From the NCBI RefSeq assembly GCF_018991925.1, contig NW_024737068.1, forward strand, positions 10,079,111 to 10,143,110: a DNA stretch of 64,000 bases, given 5' to 3'. Positions 32,322-44,325 of the stretch are shown piece after piece. The stretch's first letter is position 1; each line of letters starts with the position of its first letter. Under the pieces are notes generated by a model that saw nothing but the letters and a program-made list of their open reading frames with translations, searched no databases and was not told the origin of the DNA. The translations under genes were made by a program, and so were the position numbers. This stretch comes from Homarus americanus. Its lineage: Eukaryota > Arthropoda > Malacostraca > Decapoda > Nephropidae.

Positions 32322-35300
32322 TCATAGTAGAGGGTGATAGTGGAGGTGGAGGGTAATAGTGGAGGTGGAGGGTGATAGTAGAGGTGGAGGGTGATATTGG
32401 AGGTGGAGGGTGATAGTGGAGGTGGAGGGTGGTAGAGGGAGGGGTGATAGTGAGGTGGAGGGTGATATTGGGGTGAGGTGATAGTAGAGGTGGGAGGGAT
32501 ATTGGAGGTGGGAGGTGATAGTAGAGGGGGAGGGGGAGGGTGATATTGGAGGTGGAGGGTGAAAGGGAGGTGGGAGGTGATAGTGGAAGGAGGGTATATG
32601 GGAGGGAGGAGATAGTGGTGGAGGAAGGTGATATTGGAGGTGGAGGGTGATAGTAGAGGGAGGGTGATAGTGGGTGTGGGGAGGGTGATATGGGAGGGGA
32701 GGTAATAGTGGAGGTGGGGAGGGTGATAGTGGAGGAATGGGGAGGGGAGGGTGATAGTGAAGGTGGGGAGGGGAGGTAGAGGTGAGGGTACAGTGGGAGG
32801 TGGAGGGGGAGTAGGGGGGAGGGTGATAGGAGGGGAGGGGGTGAATATGGGAGGGAGGTGATAGGGTGGGAGGGTGATATTGAGGTAGAGGGGAGGAGGT
32901 GGAGGGAGGGTGATATTGGGAGTGGGAGGGTGATAGTGGGGAGGGTATAGTGGTGGTGAAGGTGATATTGGGAGGGGATAGTAGAGGTGAGGTGATAGGG
33001 AGGTGGATGGTGATAGGGGAGGTGGGAGGGTAATAGGGAGGGGAGGGGTGATAGGGAGGTAAGGGAGGTGGAGGGTGAGCAGGAGGGTGGGTTAGGGAGG
33101 GGAGGGTGAGTAGTGGAGGGAAGGAGGGAGGTGAGGGGTGATAGGGAGGGGAGGTGAGATGGGAGGTGAGGGTGATAGGGAGGTGGAGGTCAGGGAGGGA
33201 GGTGGAGGGTAGTAGGGAGGGAGGTGATATTGGAGGGGAGGTGGAGTTGGAGGGATAGTGGAGGAGGGTGATAGGAGGTGGAGGGGTGATAGGAGGATGA
33301 TAGGAGGAGGGTGATATTGGAGGTAGAGATAGTAGAGGTGGATGGTAAAGTGGAGCTGGAGGGTGAGGAGGGAGGTGATAGGGGAGGCAGAGGGAGGGGA
33401 GGACATAGGAGGGGATGGGGAGGGGGGAGCATGGTAGATGTAGGGTGGTGGGGAGGTGAGGGCTACTGGAGGTGAGGTGAGGGGGGGAGGTAGTGGGAGG
33501 GGGAGGTGACAGGGAGTGGGGAGGGGAAGAGGGATGGGAGGGAGGGGACAGGGAGGTGGAGGTGATAGGAGGGAGGGTGATAGTGGAGGGAGGGACAGGG
33601 AGGGGAGTGTGGGTGGCAAGGGAGATAGGGTAGGTGGAGGTGGAGGGTACAGGGAGGTGGGAGGGGATGGTGATAGGGAGGTGGGGCTGGTGAGATGGGT
33701 GGGGGGGAGGGGTGGGAGGGTATGGTGGAGGTGGGGAGTGGGTAGGGGAGGTGGGGAGGGATAGTGGAGGTGGAGGGTGATAGGAGGTGGGGAGGTGATA
33801 GAGGGGGACAGATAGGAGGGGTAATGTTGGTAGATGTAGGGTGGTGGTGGGAGGTGGAGGGTACAGGGAGGGGAGGTACAGGGAGGTGGAGGGTGATAGG
33901 GGAGGTGGAGGTGATAGGGAGGTGGAGGGTGATATTGGAGGTGAAGGGGAGGCAGGTGGAGGTAATAGTAAGGGGGTAGGGAGGGAGGTGATAGGAGGGA
34001 GGGAAGGAGGTGGGAGGGTGATAGTGAGAGGTGATAGTAGGTGGAGGTGATAGGGAGGTGGAGGGTAATAGGGCGCTGTAGGTAGTGGAGAGGTGATAGT
34101 AGAAGTGAGGTGAGACAGGTGGAGGAGAGGGGAGGAGGGAGAATAGTGGCAGGTAGGAGGGGAGGAGTAGAGGGAGGGGTAATAGGAGTGGAGGTGATAG
34201 GGGAGAGGGTAAAGGGAGCTGGAGGTGATAATGCAGGTGGAGGGTATAGGGGAGGTGGGTGGCAATGGTGGTGGGGAGGGTACAGGGAGGGAGGTATAGG
34301 GAGGGGGATGGGGAGTAGGGAGGTGGGTGGGGAGATGTAGGGGTGGGGTGGGAGGTGGGAGGGTAATAGGGAGGTGGAGGGTGATAGGGAGGTGGAGGGT
34401 AGTAGTGAGGTGAAGGTGATAGTAGAGGTGAGGTATAGGGAGGTGGAAGAGAGGGTGAGGGGAGGGGAGGGAGGTATAGGAGGTGGGAGGGTACAGGGGA
34501 GGGGATGGTGATAGGGAGGGGTAACAGGAGATGTAGGGTGGTGGGTGGAGGTGGAGGTATAGTGAGGTGGAGGTGATAGGGAGGTGGTTGGCAGTTGGTA
34601 GATGTAGGGTGGTGGAGGGGAGGTAATAGTGGAGGTGGGAGGGTGAGTAGGGAGATGGAGGGTGAGTGGAGGGGAGAGGGAGGTGGAGGGTGATATTGGA
34701 GGGGAGGGTGAGTGGAGGATGGAGGGTGATAGGGGAGGTAGGTGATATGGAGGTGGAGGTGATATTGAGGTGAGGGGTGAGGAGATAGGGAGGGTGAGGT
34801 GGGTGATATTGGGGGAGGGGAGGGAGGGGAGGAGCATGGAGGGGGAGGGAAGAGGGAGAGGGGGAGGTGGAGGAGGTAGAGGTGGAGGCAGGAGGTGAGA
34901 AAGGTGGGAGGTGGAGGGTGAGGTGATAGTGCAGGTGGGAGGGTACAGGTGGGAGGTGATAGGTGGAGGTAATAGTAGAGGGAGGGTGATAGTGAGGTGG
35001 AGGGTAGTAGCAGGTGGAGGTGAAGTGCAGGTGGGAGGGTGAGGTGCAGGAGGTGATAGTGCAGGTGGAGGGGTAATAGTGGGAGGTGAGGGTGATAGTG
35101 GTGGGGAGGGTATAGTAGAGGGGAGGTAGGGAGGTGGGAGGTGATAGTGCAGGGAGGGTGATAGGAGGGAGGGTGAAGGCAGGGGAGAGTAGTGCAGGTG
35201 AGGGGTAAGGAGAGGGGTGGGAGGGGGAGGGTGATAGGTAGAGGGGAGGGTGATAGTAGAGGGAGGGTGATAGTGCAGGTGGGAGGTGATAGGAGGTGGG

Positions 35301-35640
35301 AGGTAATAGTGGTGCTAGGTAATAGTGGCGCTGTAGGGTAATAGTGGCGCGTAGGGGATAGTGGAGGGAGGGGTGATAGTAGGTGGAGGTATGGGGAGGG
35401 GAGGGAGAGCAGGGAGGTGGGTGGTGGTGGAGATGTAGGGTGGTGGGTGGGAGGGAGGTATAGGGAGGTGGAAGTGGAAGGTTGGTGAAGGTGGAGGTGA
35501 GGGGTGATGATGGAGGTGTAGTATAGTGGTGGAGGTGGAAGGTGACGGTGGAGATGGGGGGTGGTGGTGAAGGTGGAGGGTGGGGGTGTGGAAGACGGAG
35601 GCCGAAAGTGACGTGGAGGGTCAGGAGATGTGTATGTCTG
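32322..35640. repeat. 3.3-kb polypurine minisatellite, GGAGGTGGAGGGTGATAGT-type
   Basis: Degenerate tandem copies of a ~19-bp G/A/T unit with almost no C on the plus strand. Unit lengths vary by one or two bases throughout. Several long frames result, including a 1,119-codon Pro/Ser/Thr/His minus-strand frame without stops. That frame is explained entirely by the C/T-rich complement and is not a protein gene. Confidence 0.9.
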
Positions 35641-35771
35641 GACAGGTACAGAGATGTGTAGGTGTCAGGATATGATTGCATATGTGCAAGATAGGGGAGA
35701 TGTGTGTATCAGATGTGTGTGTCAGAGATGTGGTAGGATATGTGTGTCAGGAGATCTGTGTCTTAACTTAA

Positions 35772-37122
35772 CTGGTGTAGAGTGAATCCTGGAGGATAGC
35801 GAATCAATACCGATTTTCAAGAAGGGGATAGATCACTATTCTTAACCACTGCCCAATCAGTCTAACATCAATAGTAGGCAAATTACAGCAATCATTTCAA
35901 ACTCTATTCGAAATCACCTGGAGAAGCACCGATTGATCAATGATTCCGCATGGCTTCACAAGCGGACGTTCTTGCCTAACTAATTATTAACATTCTTTTC
36001 ATCAGTTTTCGAATCGGTGGATGAGGGGCACAATTAGATGTGGTATATCTCGACTTTAGCAAAGCCTTCACAGAGTCCCCACGAAAGACTACTAAGAAAG
36101 GTAGAAGCTCGTTGTGACATCCTTAAATGGATTAGGGCGTGGTTACAGGACAGGAAACAGCGAGTGAAAGACATCGGTACTAAGTCCCATTGGAGCAACG
36201 TCACAAGTGGAGTTCCCCACACTCAGTATTGGACCATTATTATTTATTATATACATAAGACATAGATATCGGCATTGACAGCAACATAAGTAAATTTGCT
36301 GATGACACTAAAATAGACGTTTATCAAATCTGACGAGGACTCCAAACCCAGGAAGATCTAAACAAATTTTTCGAATGGTCTGAAAATGGCAGATGAAATT
36401 AACACAAAGTACTCAGTATAGGAGATGTAAACAGGGAAACCAGATACCAGATGAACAACGATGCCATAGAGAAACTGACTGCGAGAGAGATTTAGGAGTA
36501 ATGATAAGCAGGACCTGCTAGGTAAACAATGTGTTTTTATACCGTAACAAGGCTATAAAGTACTGGGTTCATACAAAAGAGTGTTAGTTACAAGACTAGC
36601 GAATCATCCTAAAACTGTATTTTGTTTTGTGAGACCACACCTGACATGCAGTTGCTCTGTCACCAGATATTCAGAATGATATAGAACTTGGAAAGAATTC
36701 AGAGGAGAATGACAAGACTAATCCGGCATTAGGAACCAGTATAGAGACAGGTTAAAGCATCTTAATTTGCACTCCTTGAGAGACGTAGAGCGAGGGGCGA
36801 CCTGATAGAGGTGTATAAGGAAACGAGGGCTAAACAAAGGGACATTACAAAGGTACTCAAACTATCCAACCAGAGCGAACTCGTAACAATGGTTTTAAAT
36901 TAGACAAATTTAGATTTAGGCGTGAAATAGGTAAACACTAGTTTGGAAACAGAGTAGTGGATGAATGGAACAAGTTACCAAATATCATCATTAACTCGAA
37001 TACGCTGAATAGCTTCAAACATAGTTTGGATGCTCATATGAGGAATAGGGGTTGGGTGTAAGACTTCCCAGTATGGGCCAATAGGCCCGCTGCAGTTTCC
37101 TCCATTCTTATGTTCTTATGTT
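35772..37122 (+). mobile_element. CR1-like family II element with dense small deletions
   Basis: 5'-truncated copy from TCCTGGAGGATAGCGAAT to the GGGCCAATAGGCCC hairpin and ATGTTCTT octamers. Against the other family II copies it carries dozens of 1-10-base losses, for example DFSKAF followed by CAGAGTCCCCACG for CAGAGTCCCCTACG, and a shortened FADDT region near 36297. No frame exceeds about 75 codons. The deletion bias is unlike the substitution pattern of the other copies. Confidence 0.85.
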
Positions 37123-37234
37123 ATCAGTTAATGTTTGTCAGGTGCTGTGTGTCTTTTGAATTTTGCCCGTTTGTTTTATGTGTCAGTGCATGTAGCCCAA
37201 AAAGTCAGTGTATGCCAGGGATGTATGCGTGTGT

Positions 37235-37465
37235 GTGTGTGTAATAATAATACGAGTAATAATAATAATTAACGGTTTATTAGGAGAACATAGCAGCCTG
37301 AAGGCTGAAAATATACAATGAACATAGATGATAAGTTACATATGAAATCAGGGAGTGGGTCACTTGATTGACAAAAGCTTTCAATATAGAAACATAAAAA
37401 ACCATAGTCAACATTTAGATTAACTATGTATATATGGTAGTGTGGGAGCTGGTCTGTAGACATTC
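37235..37465 (-). mobile_element. 3' UTR fragment of the family M non-LTR element
   Basis: On the minus strand it contains TCAGCCTTCAGGCTGC and CCTAATAAACCGTTAATT, followed by (ATT)n, matching 650-798 with the same AATAAA position and tail. No coding part is visible, so it is a severely 5'-truncated insertion. Confidence 0.75.
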
Positions 37466-38120
37466 TTGTGACCTGATGTCGATGTCAACAAAGTCCTTCC
37501 CACTGTCTTGACGGCCGTTGTACCTGGCTGTTAAGCCGCTACCTCACTACAGCTGCAGATGTACCACGTGGTCCGGGTAGGTCCTACAGCTCACACAGGG
37601 TGTTGGAGATGGTTCTTGTTCCTCATGTGATGAAGTTAGGAATTCATAGTTCTCACCTGGGTGGAGTAGGGAGTCCTCATTTCCCTCCTGATGAAGTTTA
37701 GAGTCTATTTTGGTTTCTCATCCAGTGTTGGTGGTGATGAGTGTACGGCGGACTCTGGGTGTGTCAGGTCCGCGTCTGGTCAACATTGACTGCTAAGCAT
37801 GATTGTCGCTCTAACAGCGTCGGGTCAACATTGACCGCTAAGCACGATTGTCACTCTAACAGTTGTTTCTTTCTTTCGAGTTAAAATTATCACTTTTGTG
37901 TATTACTTGTGGGTTAATCGACAATCTTTGCACTGTACTGTTGGTGGGAGGATGTTGATAAATCGAGATGGGAAGGGGAAGGCCCGACAGACTGGGCTGG
38001 CAGCTGTCTCCATGGTCAAGAGACCACGGCCGCGTCAGCGGGCAGCGCCGACTAGACACGTCCTTACCCTATGAAGGCTGAAGGAAGTGTGTGTGTGTAT
38101 GTGCGTGTCACAAGATGAGC
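37466..38120. other. Unique sequence with one 2-copy tandem repeat
   Basis: A ~44-bp segment beginning GGTCAACATTGACTGC is present twice, at about 37778-37820 and 37822-37862. Nothing else is recognised. Confidence 0.5.
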
Positions 38121-38124
38121 GATT

Positions 38125-39575
38125 TTTTAATTCCACTGAAGCATTCGATGACTCCCCTCCGCCCATACCGAACGTAACTCCCTAATTAAAGACGAAGAAG
38201 GCATCCTTCATAGCTCAACCGAAACACCGATGTGGATGTCCTGACTACCCAGCAGGTCCCTCAGCATCCAGATCTGACCCACCTCAGTTATCCTCCATCC
38301 CTGGATGAGGTAGCTACTGCCATCAAACAGATGAAAAATAACAAAGCCTCAGCGCCTGATGGAATCCCAGCCAAGTTGTATAAAGCAGGAGGACCTCTGC
38401 TTACCAGCCGTCTCCACTCTCTCCTGGAGAATATATGGGAAATGGAGGAAACCCTCCTAAGCTCTTAAAGACGCCTCCATTGTTAATATTTATAAGAACA
38501 AGGGAGACAGGTCAGACTGTGGCAACTACCAAGTGATTGCTGTCCGTAGCTGGCAAGATTATCGCCAGAGTCCTCCCAAAGAGACTTCTTCCTGAGGCGG
38601 AAAACTTCCTCCCAGAATTTCAATGTAGCTTTAGACCACTAGCATGATCTTTTCTTCCCGCCAGATACAGTAAAAGTGCAAAGAACTTCGTCGTGACTTG
38701 TACATGGCCTTCAATCGAATTAACCAAGGCCTTCGACTCGGTCAACAGGGAAGCCCTCTGCCGGACCCTCAGCCATTTGGCTGCCCACCAAAATTCATCT
38801 CCATTGTGAGGCAACTCCATGATGGCATGAACAGCAGTGTCCTGCGCAATGGCACCCAGTCTGAGTTCTTACCCATCCAAATGGGGGTAAAACAAGGGTG
38901 TGTTCTGGCACAAACTCTCTTTTCCATTTTCTTGGCTGCCTTCCTTACTCGAGTCAGAATCCAATTTAGACGGCGGGGTGGGCACCGAGTACAGGATGAG
39001 GGGTCTTTTCAACATAAGACGACTCCAGGCAGGAACAAAGGTGTCATCAGCTTCCATTACTGAACTTCAGGAAATTATCTACAAAGTTGCACGTATCTCG
39101 AGCAGTGGTCTTCCCCACCCTGCTGTATGGCAGCAAGACACGGGTCACATACAGGAGGCACCTCAAGGCACTTGAAAACTTTCACCAACGTAGTCTACGT
39201 TCCATCCTCCGAGTTCGCTGGGAAGACAAGATAACAAATACCAGTATTCTCGCTGACACCAACTGTAGGAGCATCGAGGCTACCATTATCCGTGGACAAC
39301 AGTAGACTGACAAAGCAGCTACTTTACAGTCACCTAATGAATAGTAAATGTAATGCTGGCGGGCAACTGAAAAGGTATAAGGATAGTCTTAAGGCAAAAT
39401 TGAAAAAGTGCCAAATCGACCCCCTCACCTGGGCGACGATTACTCCACACCGTAACGCTTGGAGGAGCACCACACAAAAAGGTGTCAATGCTTTCGAGTT
39501 AGGCCGACTGTATATCGAGGCAGACAAGCTCCAACGCTGGAAAGACGTGACAGTAAAGTAGTAGTCAATAGGTGT
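38125..39575 (+). mobile_element. Non-LTR retrotransposon (family H), internally deleted
   Basis: RT-containing element related to the 58.56-59.52-kb copy. Three deletions are visible by comparison with that copy: one removes the catalytic YADD box and following segment (junction near 39080), one removes ~33 bp (junction near 39290), and one removes the C-terminal zinc-finger region (junction near 39547). Both copies end at GTGACAG.AAAGTAGTAGT. The clade is uncertain (RTE- or jockey-like). Confidence 0.8.
38232..39561 (+). pseudogene. RT pseudogene, family H
   Basis: Motifs in order: MKNNKASAPDGIPAKLYKAG at 38328, then, after a frameshift near 38460, DASIVNIYKNKGDRSDCGNY. LYMAFNRI and TKAFDSVNREALC-like sequence follow near 38700-38760 in shifted frames. 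Next come FISIVRQLHDGM, MGVKQGCVLAQTLFSIFLAA at 38880, and FNIRRLQAGTKVSSASITEL. The YADD box is absent. The C-terminal part resumes with FPTLLYGSKTRVTYRRHLKA and RSILRVRWEDKITNTSILA. At least four frameshifts are needed to read it. Confidence 0.8.
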
Positions 39576-40147
39576 GTGTGTGTGTGTCAGTAGGTTTGTC
39601 TGTCACTAAGTATGTGTGAGTGTGTTTCAGTAAGTGTCAGTAGGTCTGCGTGTCAGGAGGTGTGTGTCAGTATATGGGTGTCAGTAGGTCTGCGTGTCAG
39701 GAGGTGTGTGTCAGTTGGTGCGTGTCGATATGTGTGTGTTTAAAATTTTGTTTCTAGACTGAGGAACACAAGCCAGTATCCTTCACACTATAGTACAGAC
39801 GGCGGTACACACAGGGCCCCGGGTGGAGAGAGTCAATTGTCCAACATGATGTCACATTATTATTTCACGAGTTAAGAGACTGGAGGCGAGGACATGAAGT
39901 CCAAGCGGGCGAACTATAAATAAGATAATATTAAAATACAATCACATACCGTAAGTGTTTGATATAGCTTGTTATCATGATAAGATAATCATGACAAAAA
40001 TTGAGAAATGATATTTTCAAGACTGTGTTAAAATTAATGTTGATGGTCATAATAGAGAATTACATTTGGCACAATCTTTAAGTGTTTTCTTCTTTCCTTG
40101 TGGTTATCAGCATATACCTAGATCACGCGCAACTACAGTGATTTACT

Positions 40148-40150
<3 letters not shown>
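39576..40150. other. GTGTCAGTAGG-like degenerate repeat, then unique sequence
   Basis: 39575-39740 holds loosely tandem GTCAGTAGGTCTGCGTGTCA-type units (two clear ~55-bp copies at about 39628 and 39683). The remainder is unremarkable. Confidence 0.55.

Positions 40151-40224
<74 letters not shown>
40151..40224. repeat. (TA)n microsatellite
   Basis: About 37 TA units at the 3' border of the inverted family P copy. Confidence 0.9.
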
Positions 40225-40226
<2 letters not shown>

Positions 40227-40655
40227 TGTAGATTCACAATGGAAACGTGGATAAGGTAAATCTTGATAAAATTACACAGGGAAAAGGGAAACAATGGAGA
40301 ACCTTAGCGTTCGTCTTTATTCAAGACAAGTGAATTACAAAGACTGAGAGAGAGCTTATGTACATAGGGTGACCTTACAAAACATGAGGTCAGGTCAAAA
40401 AACATCACATCCACTAATCCACACACCAACCACACAGCAAACATAAGAAGAGATTATAAGAACGGTCGACATAACTAGTCATGTCAAGTCAGGTAAAAAA
40501 TATGAGACCCACTAATCATCTATCATGCATGTACCTTAAATGCTTTCAAAGCATTTTTAACCTTGGGCCACTGACAAATAAATATGTGTGACATATTATC
40601 AGTTTTGTACTGACCATCACTAAGGCTTAAAGAATACATTTCTCTAATCAAACTT
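40225..40655 (-). mobile_element. Family P repeat, copy 3 (inverted)
   Basis: On the minus strand it matches 29650-30120 closely from AGTTTGATTA through GTGGCCCAAGG-type sequence to ACATGATATA. The hammerhead-like box is damaged here: CTGAAGA is lost and GAAA is GAAC (40300-40335), although GTCTT/AAGAC remains. It meets the direct copy head to head at about 40655. Confidence 0.65.
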
Positions 40656-41599
<944 letters not shown>

Positions 41600-41847
41600 T
41601 GGTTTTTGATTTTGAGGCTTACAGTGGCTAGTTTATTGTGCACCCCACACTCATCCTGTGAGCGGTAGCGCAAAAGGATTACAGAGTAGAGTTTACAAGG
41701 GGTCATAATAATTAACCCCCGTGGTCAGGATATTATGGCACTGAATGTTACACAGTATTTCTACATTATTTGTTTAGTTCTATACATAAAGGGTAACTTA
41801 TTCACAACTGCGTGAGCATAGGTGTGTGAGGCAGTATGTCTGGCCGC

Positions 41848-42580
41848 ATTTTTCGAATGGTCTGAAAAATGGCAGATGAAATTCAATGTGGACAAATGTA
41901 AGGTACTCAGTATAGGAGATGTAAACAGGGAAACCAGATACCAGATGAACAACGATGCCATAGAGAAATCCGACTGCGAGAGAGATTTAGGAGTAATGAT
42001 AAGTAGGAACCTTAAGCCAAGTAAACAATGTGTTTTTGCTCGTAACAAGGCTAATAAAGTACTTGGGTTCATACAAAGGAGTGTTAGTTACAAGACTAGC
42101 GAGGTCATCCTAAAACTGTATCTTGCTCTTGTGAGATCACACCTGGATTACGCTGTTCAGTTCTGGTCACCGTATTACAGAATGGATATAGAATCATTGG
42201 AAAGAATTCAGAGGAGAATGACAACACTAATCCCGGGCATTAGGAACCTTGAGTATAGAGACAGGTTAAAGCATCTTAATTTGCACTCCCTCGAGAGATG
42301 TAGAGCGAGGGGCGACCTGATAGAGGTGTATAAGTGGAAGTCAGGGCTAAACAAAGGGGACATTACAAAGGTACTCAAACTATCCAACCAGGAGCGAACT
42401 CCTAACAATGGTTTTAAGTTGGGCAAATTTAGATTTAGGCGTGAAATAGGTAAACACTGGTTTGGAAACAGAGTAGTGGATGAATGGAACAAGTTACCAA
42501 ATATCATCATTAACTCGAATACGCTGAATAGCTTCAAACATAGGTTGGGTGTTTATATGAGCAATAGGGATTGGGTGTAA
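41848..42580 (+). pseudogene. RT C-terminal part, family II CR1-like, open frame
   Basis: An uninterrupted frame of about 243 codons begins inside RT after the catalytic box: FEWSEKWQMKFNVDKCKVL, CERDLGVMISRN, RSHLDYAVQFW, ERIQRRMTTLI, FKLGKFRFRREIGKHWFG, ending SNRDWV and a stop 25 bases before the 3' hairpin. It lacks motifs A-C, so it has no catalytic potential. The first nine residues of the longer frame (from 41822) are flanking DNA. Confidence 0.85.
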
Positions 42581-42649
42581 ACGGGACTGTCCAGTATGGG
42601 CCAATAGGCCCGCTGCAGTTTCCTCCATTCTTATGTTCTTATGTTCTTG
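41848..42649 (+). mobile_element. CR1-like family II element, 5'-truncated, nested
   Basis: Runs from ATTTTTCGAATGGTCTGAAA to the ATGTTCTT octamers. It is in opposite orientation to the RNase H-encoding element it interrupts. Confidence 0.85.
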
Positions 42650-42654
42650 TGTTA

Positions 42655-43060
42655 TCAAGGGCAAGTAGTGAGGATAGAGAGTCAGTGATGATGAGACTGT
42701 CAGTGACATTGTTTTCAATGAATTTAATAACTGTGAGTATGGCAACTAATTCAGTTTGTAGAGTAGATGGCCAGTTGTTAATTCTAACTCCTCAATTATA
42801 TTACCGTCAGGTTTGAGTTGCACTTCCAGCCCGCCCACAGGCGGGGTTAAGAGATCCATCAGTGTAGATGGTCTGTGTGACAAGTGAGATAAGTCTCCTA
42901 CCATTGGTGTTAGTGGTGGGGTCATCTAGTTTCTTGTATCTAGTATTCATGTCACCCATCAGGACAGTGGGCTCAGTGCGTAAAAAATCTGGGAGATCTA
43001 TGTACTGAAGCTGATCTGAGGGAGCATAGGCGTTTAGCACGTTGAGTATGGAGTGTTTGT
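42655..43060 (-). pseudogene. Endonuclease fragment fused to RNase H by deletion
   Basis: One frame reads LNVLNAYAPSDQLQYIDLPD, then TVLMGDMNTRYKKLDD and TNTNGRRL (APE endonuclease, catalytic GDMN), and then directly IYTDGSLNPACGRAG, the first RNase H catalytic motif. After a stop and frameshift, TLQTELVAILTVIKFIENN (second catalytic residue E) and IITDSLSSLLALDN (third, D) follow. The whole RT between endonuclease and RNase H is gone. The break at 42650 is the CR1-like insertion. Confidence 0.8.
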
Positions 43061-43950
43061 GTTTGTTCATCTTCACTGACCATGTCCACAGAGGCATCAG
43101 TAGAAATGTTACCAGTATCACTATTTTCCTCTGCGTGGACACTAGTTCCTGGTGGGTCTTGAGTTTCCACATATGGTACTGACATCTGAATGTCTTCAGT
43201 TTGACTGTTATCTTTCCATAGCTGCTGCACTGTGTTGGTGGTGTTCTTTTTCTGTAGTGTATCACAGAGGCTCTTTAACATATCAGTTTGAGCTGCAAAT
43301 TGAGCTTTGAGTTCTTTAATTTCATTTTTCAAATCAGTGATTTCTTCACTTTGTGCGTGTTCACGGGGTGTGTTGACAGCTACTTGTTGTGTCGGTACGT
43401 CTGTGTTGCCCCATGCTGATCTTTCGTTGACTGCTGGTAATGATCCTGGAGCTTTGGTGGGGAGGGTGGGCCAGGGGTTGGCCGTAGGGAGTACCCTAGC
43501 AGCAGTAGTGTTTCTTGAGACCTGCATGGGTGGCGGGTCTGGGCGCTGAAGGGGTGTAGGAGCTCTAGGACAGTCAGGGTGCCATACAGGAACTCCAACT
43601 GTTTTGCAGTTAATACACTTCTGTTGAATGACACGCCCTTGAGCAACTGTATCTCTGCAAGCCTGTGTTGCATGTTGTCTTGAGCAGAGACCACACCACG
43701 GCTTAGTAGAGGGGCATAATCGGGCCACATGGCCCCAGTGTTGACAATTGTAACACCTCCGGGTAGGGGGCTGATAGAGAGTTACCTTCAGAGTCCGATA
43801 GGCACCACGGACTCGAATGGTCTTGGGAGGGTGCTGGTTTGCCTTGTCCTGTAAGAGCGTTACGCCTCCTAACCACCGCTGACTTCCTAGGAGTGCCAAG
43901 CAGTCCTCGGCCCTCTGACGTAGGCATATAGGTCGAGTTCTGCAACTCCA
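42973..43950 (-). pseudogene. ORF1 (gag-like) C-terminal half with three zinc knuckles
   Basis: The open frame from 43899 includes GSQRWLGGVTLLQDKA and KTIRVRGAYRTLKVTLYQPP, then three zinc-binding motifs: CYNCQHWGHVARLC (CX2CX4HX4C), CGLCSRQHATQAC (CX2CX3HX4C) and CINCKTVGVPVWHPDC. A proline-rich linker and a probable coiled coil (TDLKNEIKELKAQFAAQTDM) follow. This is the nucleic-acid-binding ORF1 protein of jockey/I-type elements. It ends by running into endonuclease sequence at about 43040 through an internal deletion. The N-terminal half is on the opposite strand at 43953. Confidence 0.8.
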
Positions 43951-43952
43951 AC

Positions 43953-44325
43953 ATGTCTGAGTTGACTGGAGACCCAGCTACTCGCTCTTACTCTCCTGAT
44001 GCACTGAGTGAGCCAGGTGACTATTGTGTTGACCTTGACACCAATGGAGAGGATGGCTTGCAACTAGTTGAGTCCAGGAACAAGCGGAAGGCCGAAAAGG
44101 CAGAAAAACTTAAAGACCATCAACTACAACCTCAACCCCCATGAGAGTAAGATTAAACTTCCCTGTAGGTACACCACCTGAAGTCAAGTATCGATGGCTG
44201 GACGATGCGGAAGATAAACACCCAGACGCTGAGATTCAGTTCAGAGTCAGTACACAAGATCATGTTCTGATTAGAAGCGACCCAGCAGTCATACAGGATC
44301 TCCTCACCAATAGCATAGGGGGTGT
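43953..44325 (+). pseudogene. ORF1 N-terminal half, inverted relative to the rest
   Basis: The ATG at 43953 opens MSELTGDPATRSYSPDALSE, acidic and Ser-rich, then a lysine-rich stretch (ESRNKRKAEKAEKLKD), with a stop at 44142. After a frameshift, the frame at 44141 continues NFPVGTPPEVKYRWLDDAED and IQFRVSTQDHVLIRSDPAVI to about residue 60. From 44325 the sequence is unrelated. This looks like the missing N-terminus of the ORF1 on the other strand. The assignment rests on composition and position. Confidence 0.6.

Larger units (their letters stand above)
41600..44325 (-). mobile_element. RNase H-encoding (I-like) non-LTR retrotransposon, deleted, partly inverted, interrupted
   Basis: On the minus strand: ORF1 zinc knuckles (43.9-43.0 kb), an endonuclease fragment, then RNase H (42.86-42.65 kb), then a family II CR1-like insertion (41848-42649), then a probable 3' UTR with AATAAA (about 41636). 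The N-terminal ORF1 segment lies on the opposite strand at 43953-44325, meeting the rest head to head at the start codon. RT is missing altogether. The 5' inversion resembles twin-priming products known for LINEs. Confidence 0.7.

Noticed and set aside
32322..35681. 1,119-codon open frame on the minus strand
   Set aside because: It is Pro/Ser/Thr/His-only read-through of a C/T-rich minisatellite; the complement has almost no G, so stop codons cannot form. There is no domain, start context or codon pattern.
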